Shown: piece after piece, positions 47,681-55,223 of the stretch
Position numbering within the stretch: position 1 is the first letter of the stretch
How the letters are laid out: the number at the start of each line of letters is the position of its first letter
The notes under the pieces: generated by a model
Told to the model about the DNA's origin: nothing
Seen by the model: the letters and a program-made list of their open reading frames with translations, nothing else
The model's database searches: none
Translations under genes and position numbers: made by a program
DNA from: Agrobacterium tumefaciens
GTDB lineage: Bacteria > Pseudomonadota > Alphaproteobacteria > Rhizobiales > Rhizobiaceae
Reading direction: 5' to 3'
Assembly (NCBI GenBank): GCA_017744915.1
Contig: JAGIAH010000001.1
Coordinates: forward strand, 124,001-188,000
Length of the DNA stretch: 64,000 nt

Positions 47681-49618
47681 TCATTGTCCGACCCTATTGT
47701 CGGCCAGCATGATTTCTCCAGTTGCCACCGCCGGCGGCGGAACAACGATGGGTTCCGCCTGCATTTCCTGTTGTCCGGGCAGTCCCGGCAGGGCGATGCG
47801 CAGTTTCAGCCGTACCGATCTTGCGCCTTCCACGCCCGCACCGGCGACCGTGAAGCGTGTTTCGGTAAAACTGACATAGGGTTGCCCGTGCGACAGGGCT
47901 TCCAGCCCGCCAATCGCATGGGAGCTGAGCTGCGCCGCACCTGCACCCACCAGCAGCAGGGAACAGGCGGCGGCGGTTGCTCCACCACGCAATGCCGGCA
48001 ACCTTGGCACGCCGTTTTCCATCGCATGGCGGATGAGCAGAAACACCGAAAGGCCCGCATAGATCGCCACATTGATGGCGGCGAAGACGAAGAACCCTTC
48101 CGCGCCGTTTTCCCGCGGCGCCAGAACCATGGCGAGAAGGCTGAGCGCCGCCAAAGCCATGTAAGGTGCAACGACCCGCAGCGGCAGCGGCGGTTTTGCC
48201 TGCGTGCCCTTGGGCGTAATGCGGAAATCGACGAAATCGCCACGGATCGTGTCGCGTATCGCCGCCAGCACGCCCATCAGCGACCAGGGCCAGCGCAGGA
48301 ACAGAAACACCATGGCTTCCCAGCCAAAGAGCTTGGCATCATGCGGGCGGAACGCGCCCGTGGCCCGCCAGAAGAATGCGAACACGATCATGATCAGCGA
48401 AATCGGCATGAAATGCGCCAGAAACACCGGATAGGATGCATTGACGAGGACATGACCGCTTATGAGCGCGATGGCGGGAAGCACGAACATCAGTGCCATG
48501 AAGCCGGAAAACAGCGGATACCAGAGCTGCGAAAACAGGAACTGGAACTTCAGCAGCGGCGGCAGCTTCGGCACGTAATGCCGTGAATATTGCAGCAGAA
48601 TGGTCATCAGGCTGCGCGACCACTGAAACTCCTGCACGATGAGATCGGCAAAGGTCACCGGCCCGTCGCCATGCGCAATGGCATTGGCCGCATGGACACC
48701 GCGCCAGCCGCCGGCATTCATCAACAGCGTGGTGGAATGATCCTCGGCAAGCTCCGGCCCAAGACCGCCCACTTCCCGCAGGGCTTTCGTGCGCACGGCG
48801 TAATGCGAGCCGATGCAGAGCGGCGCCCAGCCATTATTATAGCCCAGCTGCAGCGCGCCATGCAGGCTTGCCTCGGCATAAAGCCTGCCGCGCGCGGCCC
48901 AGCTTTCACCGGCATTGGCATCGCAGATGCTCGGGGCCGAGACATAGCCCACCTTCGGATCGGTAAAGGGACGCATGATCTCGCGCAGATAATCCGGTTC
49001 CGGCACATGATCGGCATCGAACTGGGCGACGAAATCATAACGCTCGTAACCGTAATGATCGTAGAAATAGGCGAGATTGCCTTCCTTGCAGCGTGTGCGC
49101 CGCGGCCAGGTCTTGCGGTGATATTCCGCGACGCCCTGCCGGGTGGAAACAAAAACGCCGTGCGCGCCGCACCATTTCAGCGTTTGCTCATCCGGAGCCT
49201 CATCCGCCAGCCAGACATCGAATTCCAGACCGTCCTGCTCCAGCATGGCCAGCAGCGTCTTGCGCACCACGGCAAAGGGTTCCGATGGCGCCTTGGTGAC
49301 GACCATCGCCACCCGGCCCTTCGGCAGAGGCGACTGCAGATCGACCACCTTCGCGTTCAGGAAGATGAAGATGAAATAGGACGGCAGAAGCGTGATCCAC
49401 GCCAAGGTTATCGTGACGACGGTGTAATAGGGCCAGTCGATGACGCGATCGCGATCGAGCCACCAGATCCAGAAATAGGCGAGCGTCACCAGCCAGCCGC
49501 CGATGCCGAGACGATAGGCCATGCGGTTCCAGCCGGTGAAAACCGGTTGCATACGCAGATCGTCAGTGATTGCAACCGCGCGGGCCGATGGAACGGAATG
49601 GGTGGAACGGGCTTTCAT
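47681..49618 (-). CDS. CesA-like processive glycosyltransferase (GT2), not cellulose synthase
   Basis: A 645-residue membrane GT2 protein: two N-terminal helices (GGWLVTLAYFWIWWLD, TVVTITLAWITLLPSYFIFIF), a catalytic domain with DEAPDE, DADH (near residues 201-204), AEDHS (near 291) and QEFQW (328-332), then about six C-terminal helices and a short non-PilZ tail. The usual TED is AED and the QxxRW motif carries Gln in place of Arg, unlike CelA. It should build a linear polysaccharide and extrude it, but the sugar is not known. ATGA overlap with the upstream galE-like gene; no PilZ domain, so direct c-di-GMP control is not expected. Confidence 0.82.
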   Translation of the reverse strand: MKARSTHSVPSARAVAITDDLRMQPVFTGWNRMAYRLGIGGWLVTLAYFWIWWLDRDRVIDWPYYTVVTITLAWITLLPSYFIFIFLNAKVVDLQSPLPKGRVAMVVTKAPSEPFAVVRKTLLAMLEQDGLEFDVWLADEAPDEQTLKWCGAHGVFVSTRQGVAEYHRKTWPRRTRCKEGNLAYFYDHYGYERYDFVAQFDADHVPEPDYLREIMRPFTDPKVGYVSAPSICDANAGESWAARGRLYAEASLHGALQLGYNNGWAPLCIGSHYAVRTKALREVGGLGPELAEDHSTTLLMNAGGWRGVHAANAIAHGDGPVTFADLIVQEFQWSRSLMTILLQYSRHYVPKLPPLLKFQFLFSQLWYPLFSGFMALMFVLPAIALISGHVLVNASYPVFLAHFMPISLIMIVFAFFWRATGAFRPHDAKLFGWEAMVFLFLRWPWSLMGVLAAIRDTIRGDFVDFRITPKGTQAKPPLPLRVVAPYMALAALSLLAMVLAPRENGAEGFFVFAAINVAIYAGLSVFLLIRHAMENGVPRLPALRGGATAAACSLLLVGAGAAQLSSHAIGGLEALSHGQPYVSFTETRFTVAGAGVEGARSVRLKLRIALPGLPGQQEMQAEPIVVPPPAVATGEIMLADNRVGQ

Positions 49619-50598
49619 GACCGCACCTCCAGTCCGAAGCCGGGACCGGCCGTGCGGATGATCGTGTCGATATCCGAACGCTTCGGAATAAAGCCGAGCG
49701 TCTCTTCCGCCCGCCTTATATCGGCAAAAAGGGCGGGCGGATCGCCGGCGCGCCTTGCGCCGAAATGCACCGGCACTTCCTGCCCCGTTACCCGGTGGAT
49801 CGCCCGGAGGATATCGCCGACCGATGTGCCGTGGCCGGAACCGAGATTGACGCGCAGCGTCTCCCCGCCTTCGGCAAGATAGTTGACGGCAGCCACATGG
49901 GCATCGGCGAGATCGCTGACATGGATATAGTCGCGAATGCAGGTGCCGTCGCTGGTGTCGTAATCCGCCCCGAAGACATCGAGTTGCGGCAGCCGTGCGG
50001 CGGCGGCCATCAGCGCGCGCGGGATCAGATGGGTTTCAGGCTCGTGCCGCTCGCAAAGTTCGCCATCCGGATCGGCGCCGGCGGCATTGAAATAACGCAA
50101 CGCCACGAAACGCAGGCCATAGGCAGCGGCATAATCATCAAGCGCCATTTCGAAGATGAGCTTGGTGCGCCCGTAAGGATTGACCGGCATCTGCGCCGTT
50201 TCCTCGCGGATCGGTAATTGCGGCGGCACGCCGTAGGTGGCGCAGCTGGAGGAAAATACCAGCCCGCCGATATTCTGGTCGAGACAGGCATCCAGCAACG
50301 CCAGGCTGCCGCCGACATTGTTGCGGTAATATTTGCGCGGATCCTCAACGGATTCGCCAACATAGGCGTTGGCGGCGCAATGGATGACGAAGGCCGGCGA
50401 AAATTCCTTCAGCGTGGCCCCCAGGAGGCCACGATCGAGAATGTCGCCCTCGATAAAGGGCCCCCAGCGGACGGAATCCGCATGACCGGTCGAGAGATTG
50501 TCGTAAGCAATGGGCTTGAAGCCGGATTGCGCCAGCGCCTTGCAGATGTGGCTGCCTATGAATCCGGCCCCGCCCGTGACGAGGATTGTGCGGGGCAT
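49615..50598 (-). CDS. galE: UDP-glucose 4-epimerase
   Basis: A 327-residue extended SDR: NAD motif TGGAGFIGSH, catalytic SSSCATYG and YGRTK, RYFNAAGADPDG, and RDYIHVSDLADAH, all typical of GalE/ExoB. It interconverts UDP-glucose and UDP-galactose (or a related pair). One base from the decarboxylase gene upstream and overlapping the synthase gene downstream. As a second-copy epimerase in a polysaccharide operon it presumably supplies one of the donor sugars. The symbol denotes the family; the true chromosomal exoB may be elsewhere. Confidence 0.85.
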   Translation of the reverse strand: MPRTILVTGGAGFIGSHICKALAQSGFKPIAYDNLSTGHADSVRWGPFIEGDILDRGLLGATLKEFSPAFVIHCAANAYVGESVEDPRKYYRNNVGGSLALLDACLDQNIGGLVFSSSCATYGVPPQLPIREETAQMPVNPYGRTKLIFEMALDDYAAAYGLRFVALRYFNAAGADPDGELCERHEPETHLIPRALMAAAARLPQLDVFGADYDTSDGTCIRDYIHVSDLADAHVAAVNYLAEGGETLRVNLGSGHGTSVGDILRAIHRVTGQEVPVHFGARRAGDPPALFADIRRAEETLGFIPKRSDIDTIIRTAGPGFGLEVRS

Positions 50599-50599
50599 C

Positions 50600-51622
50600 T
50601 CATACGGCCTCCACCACATTCCTGCCGGCCAGCAGCGCATCGAAATAGACGATGGTTTTTTCCAGGCCGATTTCGAGTGGTACACGCGGCTGCCATCTCA
50701 GCAGCTCCTTTGCCCGTGAAATATCGGGGCGACGCTGCTGCGGATCGTCGATAGCCGCCGGCAGGTGCACGATGCGCGACCGGGAACCCGTCATGCGGAT
50801 GACGATATCGGCGAGCTGCCGCACCGGAATTTCTGTCGGGTTGCCGAGATTGATCGGTCCGGTGCAATCTTTCGGCTTGGCCGAAAACCGCAGGAAGCCG
50901 TCGATCAGGTCGTCGACATAGCAGAAGGAGCGGGTCTGGCTGCCATCGCCATAAATGGTGATGTCGGTGCCTTTCAGCGCCTGGACGATGAAGTTCGAAA
51001 CCACGCGCCCGTCATCGGGACGCATACGCGGCCCATAGGTGTTGAAAATGCGTCCCACCTTGATATCGACGTCGTGGCAGCGGTGATAATCGAAGAACAG
51101 CGTTTCGGCGCTGCGTTTGCCCTCATCGTAACAAGCTCGCGGCCCGATTGTATTTACATTGCCCAGATAGGTTTCCGGCTGCGGATTGACGTTCGGATCG
51201 CCATAGACTTCCGATGTCGAGGATTGCACTACCGTCGCCCCGCATCTGCGGGCCACTTCCAGCACGTTGACCGCACCCAGCACATTGGTCAGCAACGTGC
51301 CGACGGGATCGCGCTGATAATCGGGCGGCGAAGCCGGCGAGGCGAAGTTGAAGATCAGCGAGACATCGATGTCATAGGGCTTGCGCACGTCGTGCTCAAC
51401 CAGCAGAAACCGTTTATTGTCCCGCAAATGCGCCACATTCGCCGTACGTCCGGTCGAAAGGTCGTCGAGACAGATAACCTCGTGACCGCTGCTCAGCAGG
51501 CGCTCGCAAAGATGCGAGCCCAGAAAACCGGCACCGCCGTTGACGAGAACGCGTTGACCAGGTCTCCATTCGGAGTAGATGGTGACGCCGTTGTCGTGCT
51601 CGTTGGGAACGAAATTACGCAT
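50600..51622 (-). CDS. UDP-glucuronate decarboxylase (UDP-xylose synthase)
   Basis: A 340-residue extended SDR with NGGAGFLGSHLCERLL, NFASPASPPDYQRDP, SSTSEVYGDP, YDEGKR (YxxxK) and GRIFNTYGPRMRPDDGRVVSNF, the typical UXS signature set. It should convert UDP-glucuronate to UDP-xylose. GGGGAGGAG before the ATG at 51622. First gene of the operon uxs-galE-GT2-DUF995-GH26; its presence suggests the polymer or a side chain contains a pentose (xylose or, with a 4-epimerase, arabinose). That is inference. Confidence 0.85.
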   Translation of the reverse strand: MRNFVPNEHDNGVTIYSEWRPGQRVLVNGGAGFLGSHLCERLLSSGHEVICLDDLSTGRTANVAHLRDNKRFLLVEHDVRKPYDIDVSLIFNFASPASPPDYQRDPVGTLLTNVLGAVNVLEVARRCGATVVQSSTSEVYGDPNVNPQPETYLGNVNTIGPRACYDEGKRSAETLFFDYHRCHDVDIKVGRIFNTYGPRMRPDDGRVVSNFIVQALKGTDITIYGDGSQTRSFCYVDDLIDGFLRFSAKPKDCTGPINLGNPTEIPVRQLADIVIRMTGSRSRIVHLPAAIDDPQQRRPDISRAKELLRWQPRVPLEIGLEKTIVYFDALLAGRNVVEAV

Positions 51623-52014
51623 TACACACTCCTCCCCATGAGGAATCAGCATGGCTGATTCAACTAAACTGGATCAAACTTCCGATTGTGCGATATCTTG
51701 AATATCATCCTCCGGTTTTTACTTCTTCTGGAGGTTTAATATTTCAGTTCGATAAATTTCAACTTTCATGATAGGCGTAGCAGAAGGCAGGTCAACTTCA
51801 TTTTATCAAAATATTACAATTGATTACCCAAAATTACTCAAAATAGCCTCTTGATTTAATACTTTTTAACTATGCCACCATTATGCCTTTCTTATTGAGC
51901 ATTAGCGCAAGCTTCGCTCAACCAGTCGGGACTATCCTGGTTTTGTAAGGCTCGGTCCACCGGGACAAAACCGCCCGGCGAGATGCGACAGACAGTCGAT
52001 TTCAGGGGACACAC
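51623..52014. promoter_or_regulatory. Divergent AT-rich control region before the glycan operon
   Basis: 392 bp between divergent genes, very AT-rich from 51700 to 51890. An inverted repeat AACCAG/CTGGTT with an 11-bp centre lies at 51920-51942. Promoters for the leftward polysaccharide operon and the rightward small gene must be here; the composition suits a MucR/H-NS-type or LuxR-type regulator. No confident core promoter was assigned. Confidence 0.45.
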
Positions 52015-52365
52015 ATGACGAATGAAATGCCTTATTCCCGCGGCGGCAAAACAGCCCGCCATTGTCGTCTCGCGCTCGTTGCCGGCGCGCTTTTGACTTT
52101 CACTTTCGCGACGGCTTCATGCTCCGTGGTCGAAGACGCCGTTCTCATCAAGACCGCGTCGGCAAACACGACGACGATCAAGAACCGGGTTGCTCCGGCG
52201 AAGACGTCCTACGGTTATCAAAAAACGGGCAACGCGGCCGTTACGCTTGTTGCCGATGCCTCGGGTACGCCCGCTGTATCGCGGCAGTCCTATTCCGGCT
52301 CTTCTCCCTATATCTGCTCACCGAGCGGATTCGGGCAGAAATCCCGCTGCTTCCTGAGGCCCTGA
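52015..52365 (+). CDS. Small exported protein, possible lipoprotein
   Basis: A 116-residue protein with a basic N-terminus and a hydrophobic signal (LALVAGALLTFTFATASC). The Cys36 after TAS could be a lipoprotein acylation site although -3 is not Leu. The mature part is short, Ser/Ala/Thr-rich, and ends with a possible disulfide pair (YICSPSGFGQKSRCF). Ribosome site AGGGGACAC. I do not recognise the family. Divergent from the polysaccharide operon and convergent with the LuxR-type gene. Confidence 0.65.
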   Translation: MTNEMPYSRGGKTARHCRLALVAGALLTFTFATASCSVVEDAVLIKTASANTTTIKNRVAPAKTSYGYQKTGNAAVTLVADASGTPAVSRQSYSGSSPYICSPSGFGQKSRCFLRP

Positions 52366-52389
52366 GCCTCCGGCAGAGACACCGGAGGG
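52366..52389. terminator. Hairpin after small exported protein gene
   Basis: CCTCCGG (52367-52373) pairs with CCGGAGG (52382-52388) immediately after the stop; 59-bp gap between convergent genes. No T-run. Confidence 0.4.
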
Positions 52390-52424
52390 AACTGGCGTCC
52401 GGACGGCTCTTGCCGCCCTGACGC

Positions 52425-53198
52425 TCAGTTCTTCCAGCCGCCGGAGAAGGTCGCGTCTTCATCCTTGTGGAAGAAGCGCGAAGCCGCCTCCGTGCGGTTG
52501 CGCACGTTCATTTTCTTATAGATGTTGCGAACGTGAACCTTGACGGTGTTCTCGGACAGATGCAGCCGATCAGCGATGATCTTGTTTTGCGTTCCCTTGC
52601 ACAGCAGGTCGAGGATTTGTACCTCGCGCGTCGTCAGCGTCGCCGCCTCACCCCGGCCTGCGGCCAGGGCATCGGCACGGTTGGCGATCACGGCATTGTT
52701 TTGAACGCTCTTGCCGTTGACCGACGGTGAATAAGGCGTGAGCTTGCCGAGAAGAGCGGCTGGAAAATGTTCTCCGCCCTTCATAAGCAGATCCACGGCC
52801 GCCATGAAGACATCAAGCCTGAGGTTGAGCGGCAGCACGCCATCGATGACGCGCATGCCCACCAGTCGCTTCAGCGGCTCCTCGAATTTATCGATGGTTT
52901 CGACGACGAGCGCGATCGGCGCATCGGGATGTTTTTCCCGAACCTCCGAAAGAACGGTGTGAAGTCGCTCGCCCGACATCCGGTAAGGCAACACCAGGCG
53001 GACATTATTACCGTAATCATCGTCGATCTCGGCCGACGATGTTATGTTGACCACCGCGAATGTTGGGAACTTTTTGCCCAGCGCCTCCATGAGGCACTCG
53101 GAAAACAGGTCCGGATCCGCAATGACCAATAAAGTTCCATTTATAGGAGCAACGGTGTTTTTTTGTTTTGCTGTATAATCTGACGTTCCCATGAACAT
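52425..53198 (-). CDS. LuxR/FixJ-type transcriptional regulator
   Basis: A 257-residue protein. Residues about 1-160 look like a receiver-type fold (GTLLVIADPDLFSECLMEAL ... ALVVETIDKFEEPLKRL) but no clear phospho-acceptor Asp/Lys set is seen. Residues about 190-255 are a LuxR HTH (LTTREVQILDLLCKGTQNKIIADRLHLSENTVKVHVRNIYKKM). ATG at 53198 with GGGAGG seven bases upstream. It sits between the polysaccharide operon and the secretion cassette and is a natural candidate regulator of either; its own upstream region holds a GGGGAAATTCCCC palindrome. Confidence 0.83.
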   Translation of the reverse strand: MFMGTSDYTAKQKNTVAPINGTLLVIADPDLFSECLMEALGKKFPTFAVVNITSSAEIDDDYGNNVRLVLPYRMSGERLHTVLSEVREKHPDAPIALVVETIDKFEEPLKRLVGMRVIDGVLPLNLRLDVFMAAVDLLMKGGEHFPAALLGKLTPYSPSVNGKSVQNNAVIANRADALAAGRGEAATLTTREVQILDLLCKGTQNKIIADRLHLSENTVKVHVRNIYKKMNVRNRTEAASRFFHKDEDATFSGGWKN

Positions 53199-54110
53199 TG
53201 ACGCCTCCCTAAAGCGCTTACGCATTACTTTCTTTTGGTTGTGCAGTCTTTCGTCCGCCGGGTATCTTTCCCCTCAATACGTGGGGGAAATTCCCCGTCT
53301 CAGGCCATGTCAATTATCATTAATCACCCGTTAATTCAGGAAAGCTAATACGAAAAGCTGTGTAAATAAATGGCCCAAACGGGTTATTTTTTACAATTGA
53401 CATACAAAATAGGTTACGACGGGATAGAATCATTCATCCGGTAAGCGCTGCAAAAACAAAGACATCGGAAAAGGTTTCGCTATGGTTTTGCAATCCGCGA
53501 AAATATAACTTTTAGTTGATATCTCTTTACATAGCTCGCCGGCGAACCAGACTTGAAGCTGTTCCTTTTCGGGATAAAGACCCTTTCCGACCGAAATAAA
53601 CCATGTTTTTCAAAAAACAGCTTTTTCCTGCCCAAGCGAGCTTCATTTACGGCCAAACAGGATGAAAAAGACCGTGGGACGGCCCCCGCGGCACATATAT
53701 TTGGACGAAAACGCCGATATGTTTAGCCCGAATTGATATCTAGGAAGCGCAATTTTTCTGCGGCACAGTCTGACCGTCGCTGAACGGCGGCCGATGGAAA
53801 GATATCTCCGGCCTTGACGTGTGTTTGAAAAACGCCGGTCCCTTTTCAAGAAAACATGCAAGCGAAAAGACGAAGCCACCGCGCTCCCCCGTTGGAGCGA
53901 GGAACGGATTTGTGCGCCTTTTTTACCGAGTAGCGCACAAGGGCTGAACGAAAAGAGCCCGATCACGGGCCAATACCGAACCGCAGATGATGCGTACCGA
54001 GTGCATCTGCAAACATCAATCTTCATGCTATCCGGGGCAAGCGCGAAAAAATCCCGTTTGAGATGAGAGGGATTTCGAAAGCTGCTCCGAGCTTTTTCGG
54101 AGGAAATGAA
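53199..54110. other. 912-bp non-coding stretch before the secretion cassette
   Basis: No convincing gene. It contains a perfect GGGGAAATTCCCC palindrome at 53284-53296 (about 85 bp before the LuxR-type start), an AT-rich zone around 53320-53530 with an isolated TTGACA at 53397-53402, and ends with the strong GGAGGAAATGAA site of the next gene. Short reading frames (53643-54026 minus, 53821-54066 plus) lack ribosome sites and protein-like composition. A long leader RNA, an sRNA gene or a large regulatory region are all possible. Confidence 0.45.
53284..53296. promoter_or_regulatory. Perfect palindrome upstream of LuxR-type gene
   Basis: GGGGAA-A-TTCCCC, a 13-bp perfect inverted repeat 85 bp before the regulator start in otherwise AT-rich DNA. 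Candidate operator, possibly autoregulatory. Confidence 0.4.
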
Positions 54111-55070
54111 ATGGGTTATGATCCAAAGTCATCCGGCGACGAGATCACCAAGATCGGCGCGCTTTCCGATGGTTTCGCCAACACGTCGACCAATGACGCC
54201 AAGGTGGAAGACAGCAACGTCGGCACCGCGAATGGCGAAAACCGCAACAACGACAACAGCGACAACAGCACCAATGTGGATGTTGACGCCAAGATCGATG
54301 TTGAGGCCAATAACGGCGACAATCGCGACAACGACTATGACTGGAGCTATGACAGCAAGTCCTATAGCGACAACGACACGACCACCAAGACCAGCACCGA
54401 AACCAACACCGATATCAAGGTCGATTACGACTGGAGCTATGAAAGCAAGTCGTACAGCGACAACGACACCAATGTGAAAACAATCACGGATACGGACACA
54501 AAGACGTCCAACTATTCCGACAACGACATCTCCACCAAGACCACGACGACCTCCGACAGCTTCAACTCCGCGGACAGTTTCTACAAGTCGGATGACGACT
54601 TCGGCAACATCACGGGCGTCAAGGATGTCGGCAATCTCGGCATCGCCGGCGGAGATCTCACCTTCAATCTGGGTGACGACTTCTCCTTCACTCTCGATGT
54701 CGACAATATCCTCAACGGCTCGCTGAATGGCGACGGCAACGACACCGGCTTCAGCATGGTGCAGGCCAACCACCTGGCGGATCAGGATGAGGCCTATGAC
54801 ATCAAGATGCAGAACGGTGGCGCTGAAAACCACCTGAGCGCCAATGCAGGCGACGCCTTTGGCGCCGAAGGCATCGACGGCAAGGGTTGGGACCTCAAGG
54901 CCGGCGACGATGCAGCAGGCACCAGCACTGCGGACGCATCGGCAATCCTGGCAAATTCCGGCTTCCATCTGGAACTGGTGCAGGGCGCCAACATGCTCTC
55001 CAACGCAGTTGATGTCACGATCACAGGCGGTAACTCGCATGTGTCTGATGTCGGTGAGGATCACTCCTGA
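54111..55070 (+). CDS. Acidic Asn/Asp/Ser/Thr-rich protein, candidate type I secretion substrate
   Basis: A 319-residue very acidic protein (Asp, Asn, Ser, Thr, Gly dominate; no Cys). Residues 75-90 and 105-120 repeat YDWSY(D/E)SKSYSDNDT, and a third partial unit starts near 134. There is no N-terminal signal peptide and no RTX nonapeptide. The C-terminal ELVQGANMLSNAVDVTITGG resembles segments repeated in the next gene's product. GGAGGAAATGAA fixes the ATG at 54111. It lies 150 bp upstream of a gene set ending in a type I secretion ABC/MFP pair, so secretion by that system is the likeliest fate. I do not recognise a function; a matrix or adhesion role is a guess. Confidence 0.72.
   Translation: MGYDPKSSGDEITKIGALSDGFANTSTNDAKVEDSNVGTANGENRNNDNSDNSTNVDVDAKIDVEANNGDNRDNDYDWSYDSKSYSDNDTTTKTSTETNTDIKVDYDWSYESKSYSDNDTNVKTITDTDTKTSNYSDNDISTKTTTTSDSFNSADSFYKSDDDFGNITGVKDVGNLGIAGGDLTFNLGDDFSFTLDVDNILNGSLNGDGNDTGFSMVQANHLADQDEAYDIKMQNGGAENHLSANAGDAFGAEGIDGKGWDLKAGDDAAGTSTADASAILANSGFHLELVQGANMLSNAVDVTITGGNSHVSDVGEDHS
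54333..54470 (+). repeat. 90-bp-period internal repeat in the acidic protein gene
   Basis: Two 48-bp units (54333-54380 and 54423-54470) encode YDWSY(D/E)SKSYSDNDT and differ at few bases; the period is 90 bp (30 codons). Suggests recent internal duplication and a length-variable protein. Confidence 0.7.
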
Positions 55071-55223
55071 TACCCACCTCTTGACGAAAAGAGCTGCACC
55101 GGCACCCGCCGGTGCAGTTCGCGGTTGAAGGACCGGGTCTGCATAAAAACGAAGCGCCGCCTCTGAGACGTGCGCCGTCCGCAGCCTCCAGGCTCTGCCG
55201 CGATGATCAGGGAGGGACCTCCG

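Noticed and set aside
47681-49618. A second cellulose synthase
   Set aside because: Motifs differ (AED, QEFQW), no PilZ domain, and the neighbours supply UDP-xylose/UDP-galactose rather than BcsB/BcsZ partners.
53643-54066. Two small opposing frames in the gap before the secretion cassette (53643-54026 minus, 53821-54066 plus)
   Set aside because: No ribosome sites, Arg/Ser/Phe-biased composition and mutual overlap; treated as non-coding.
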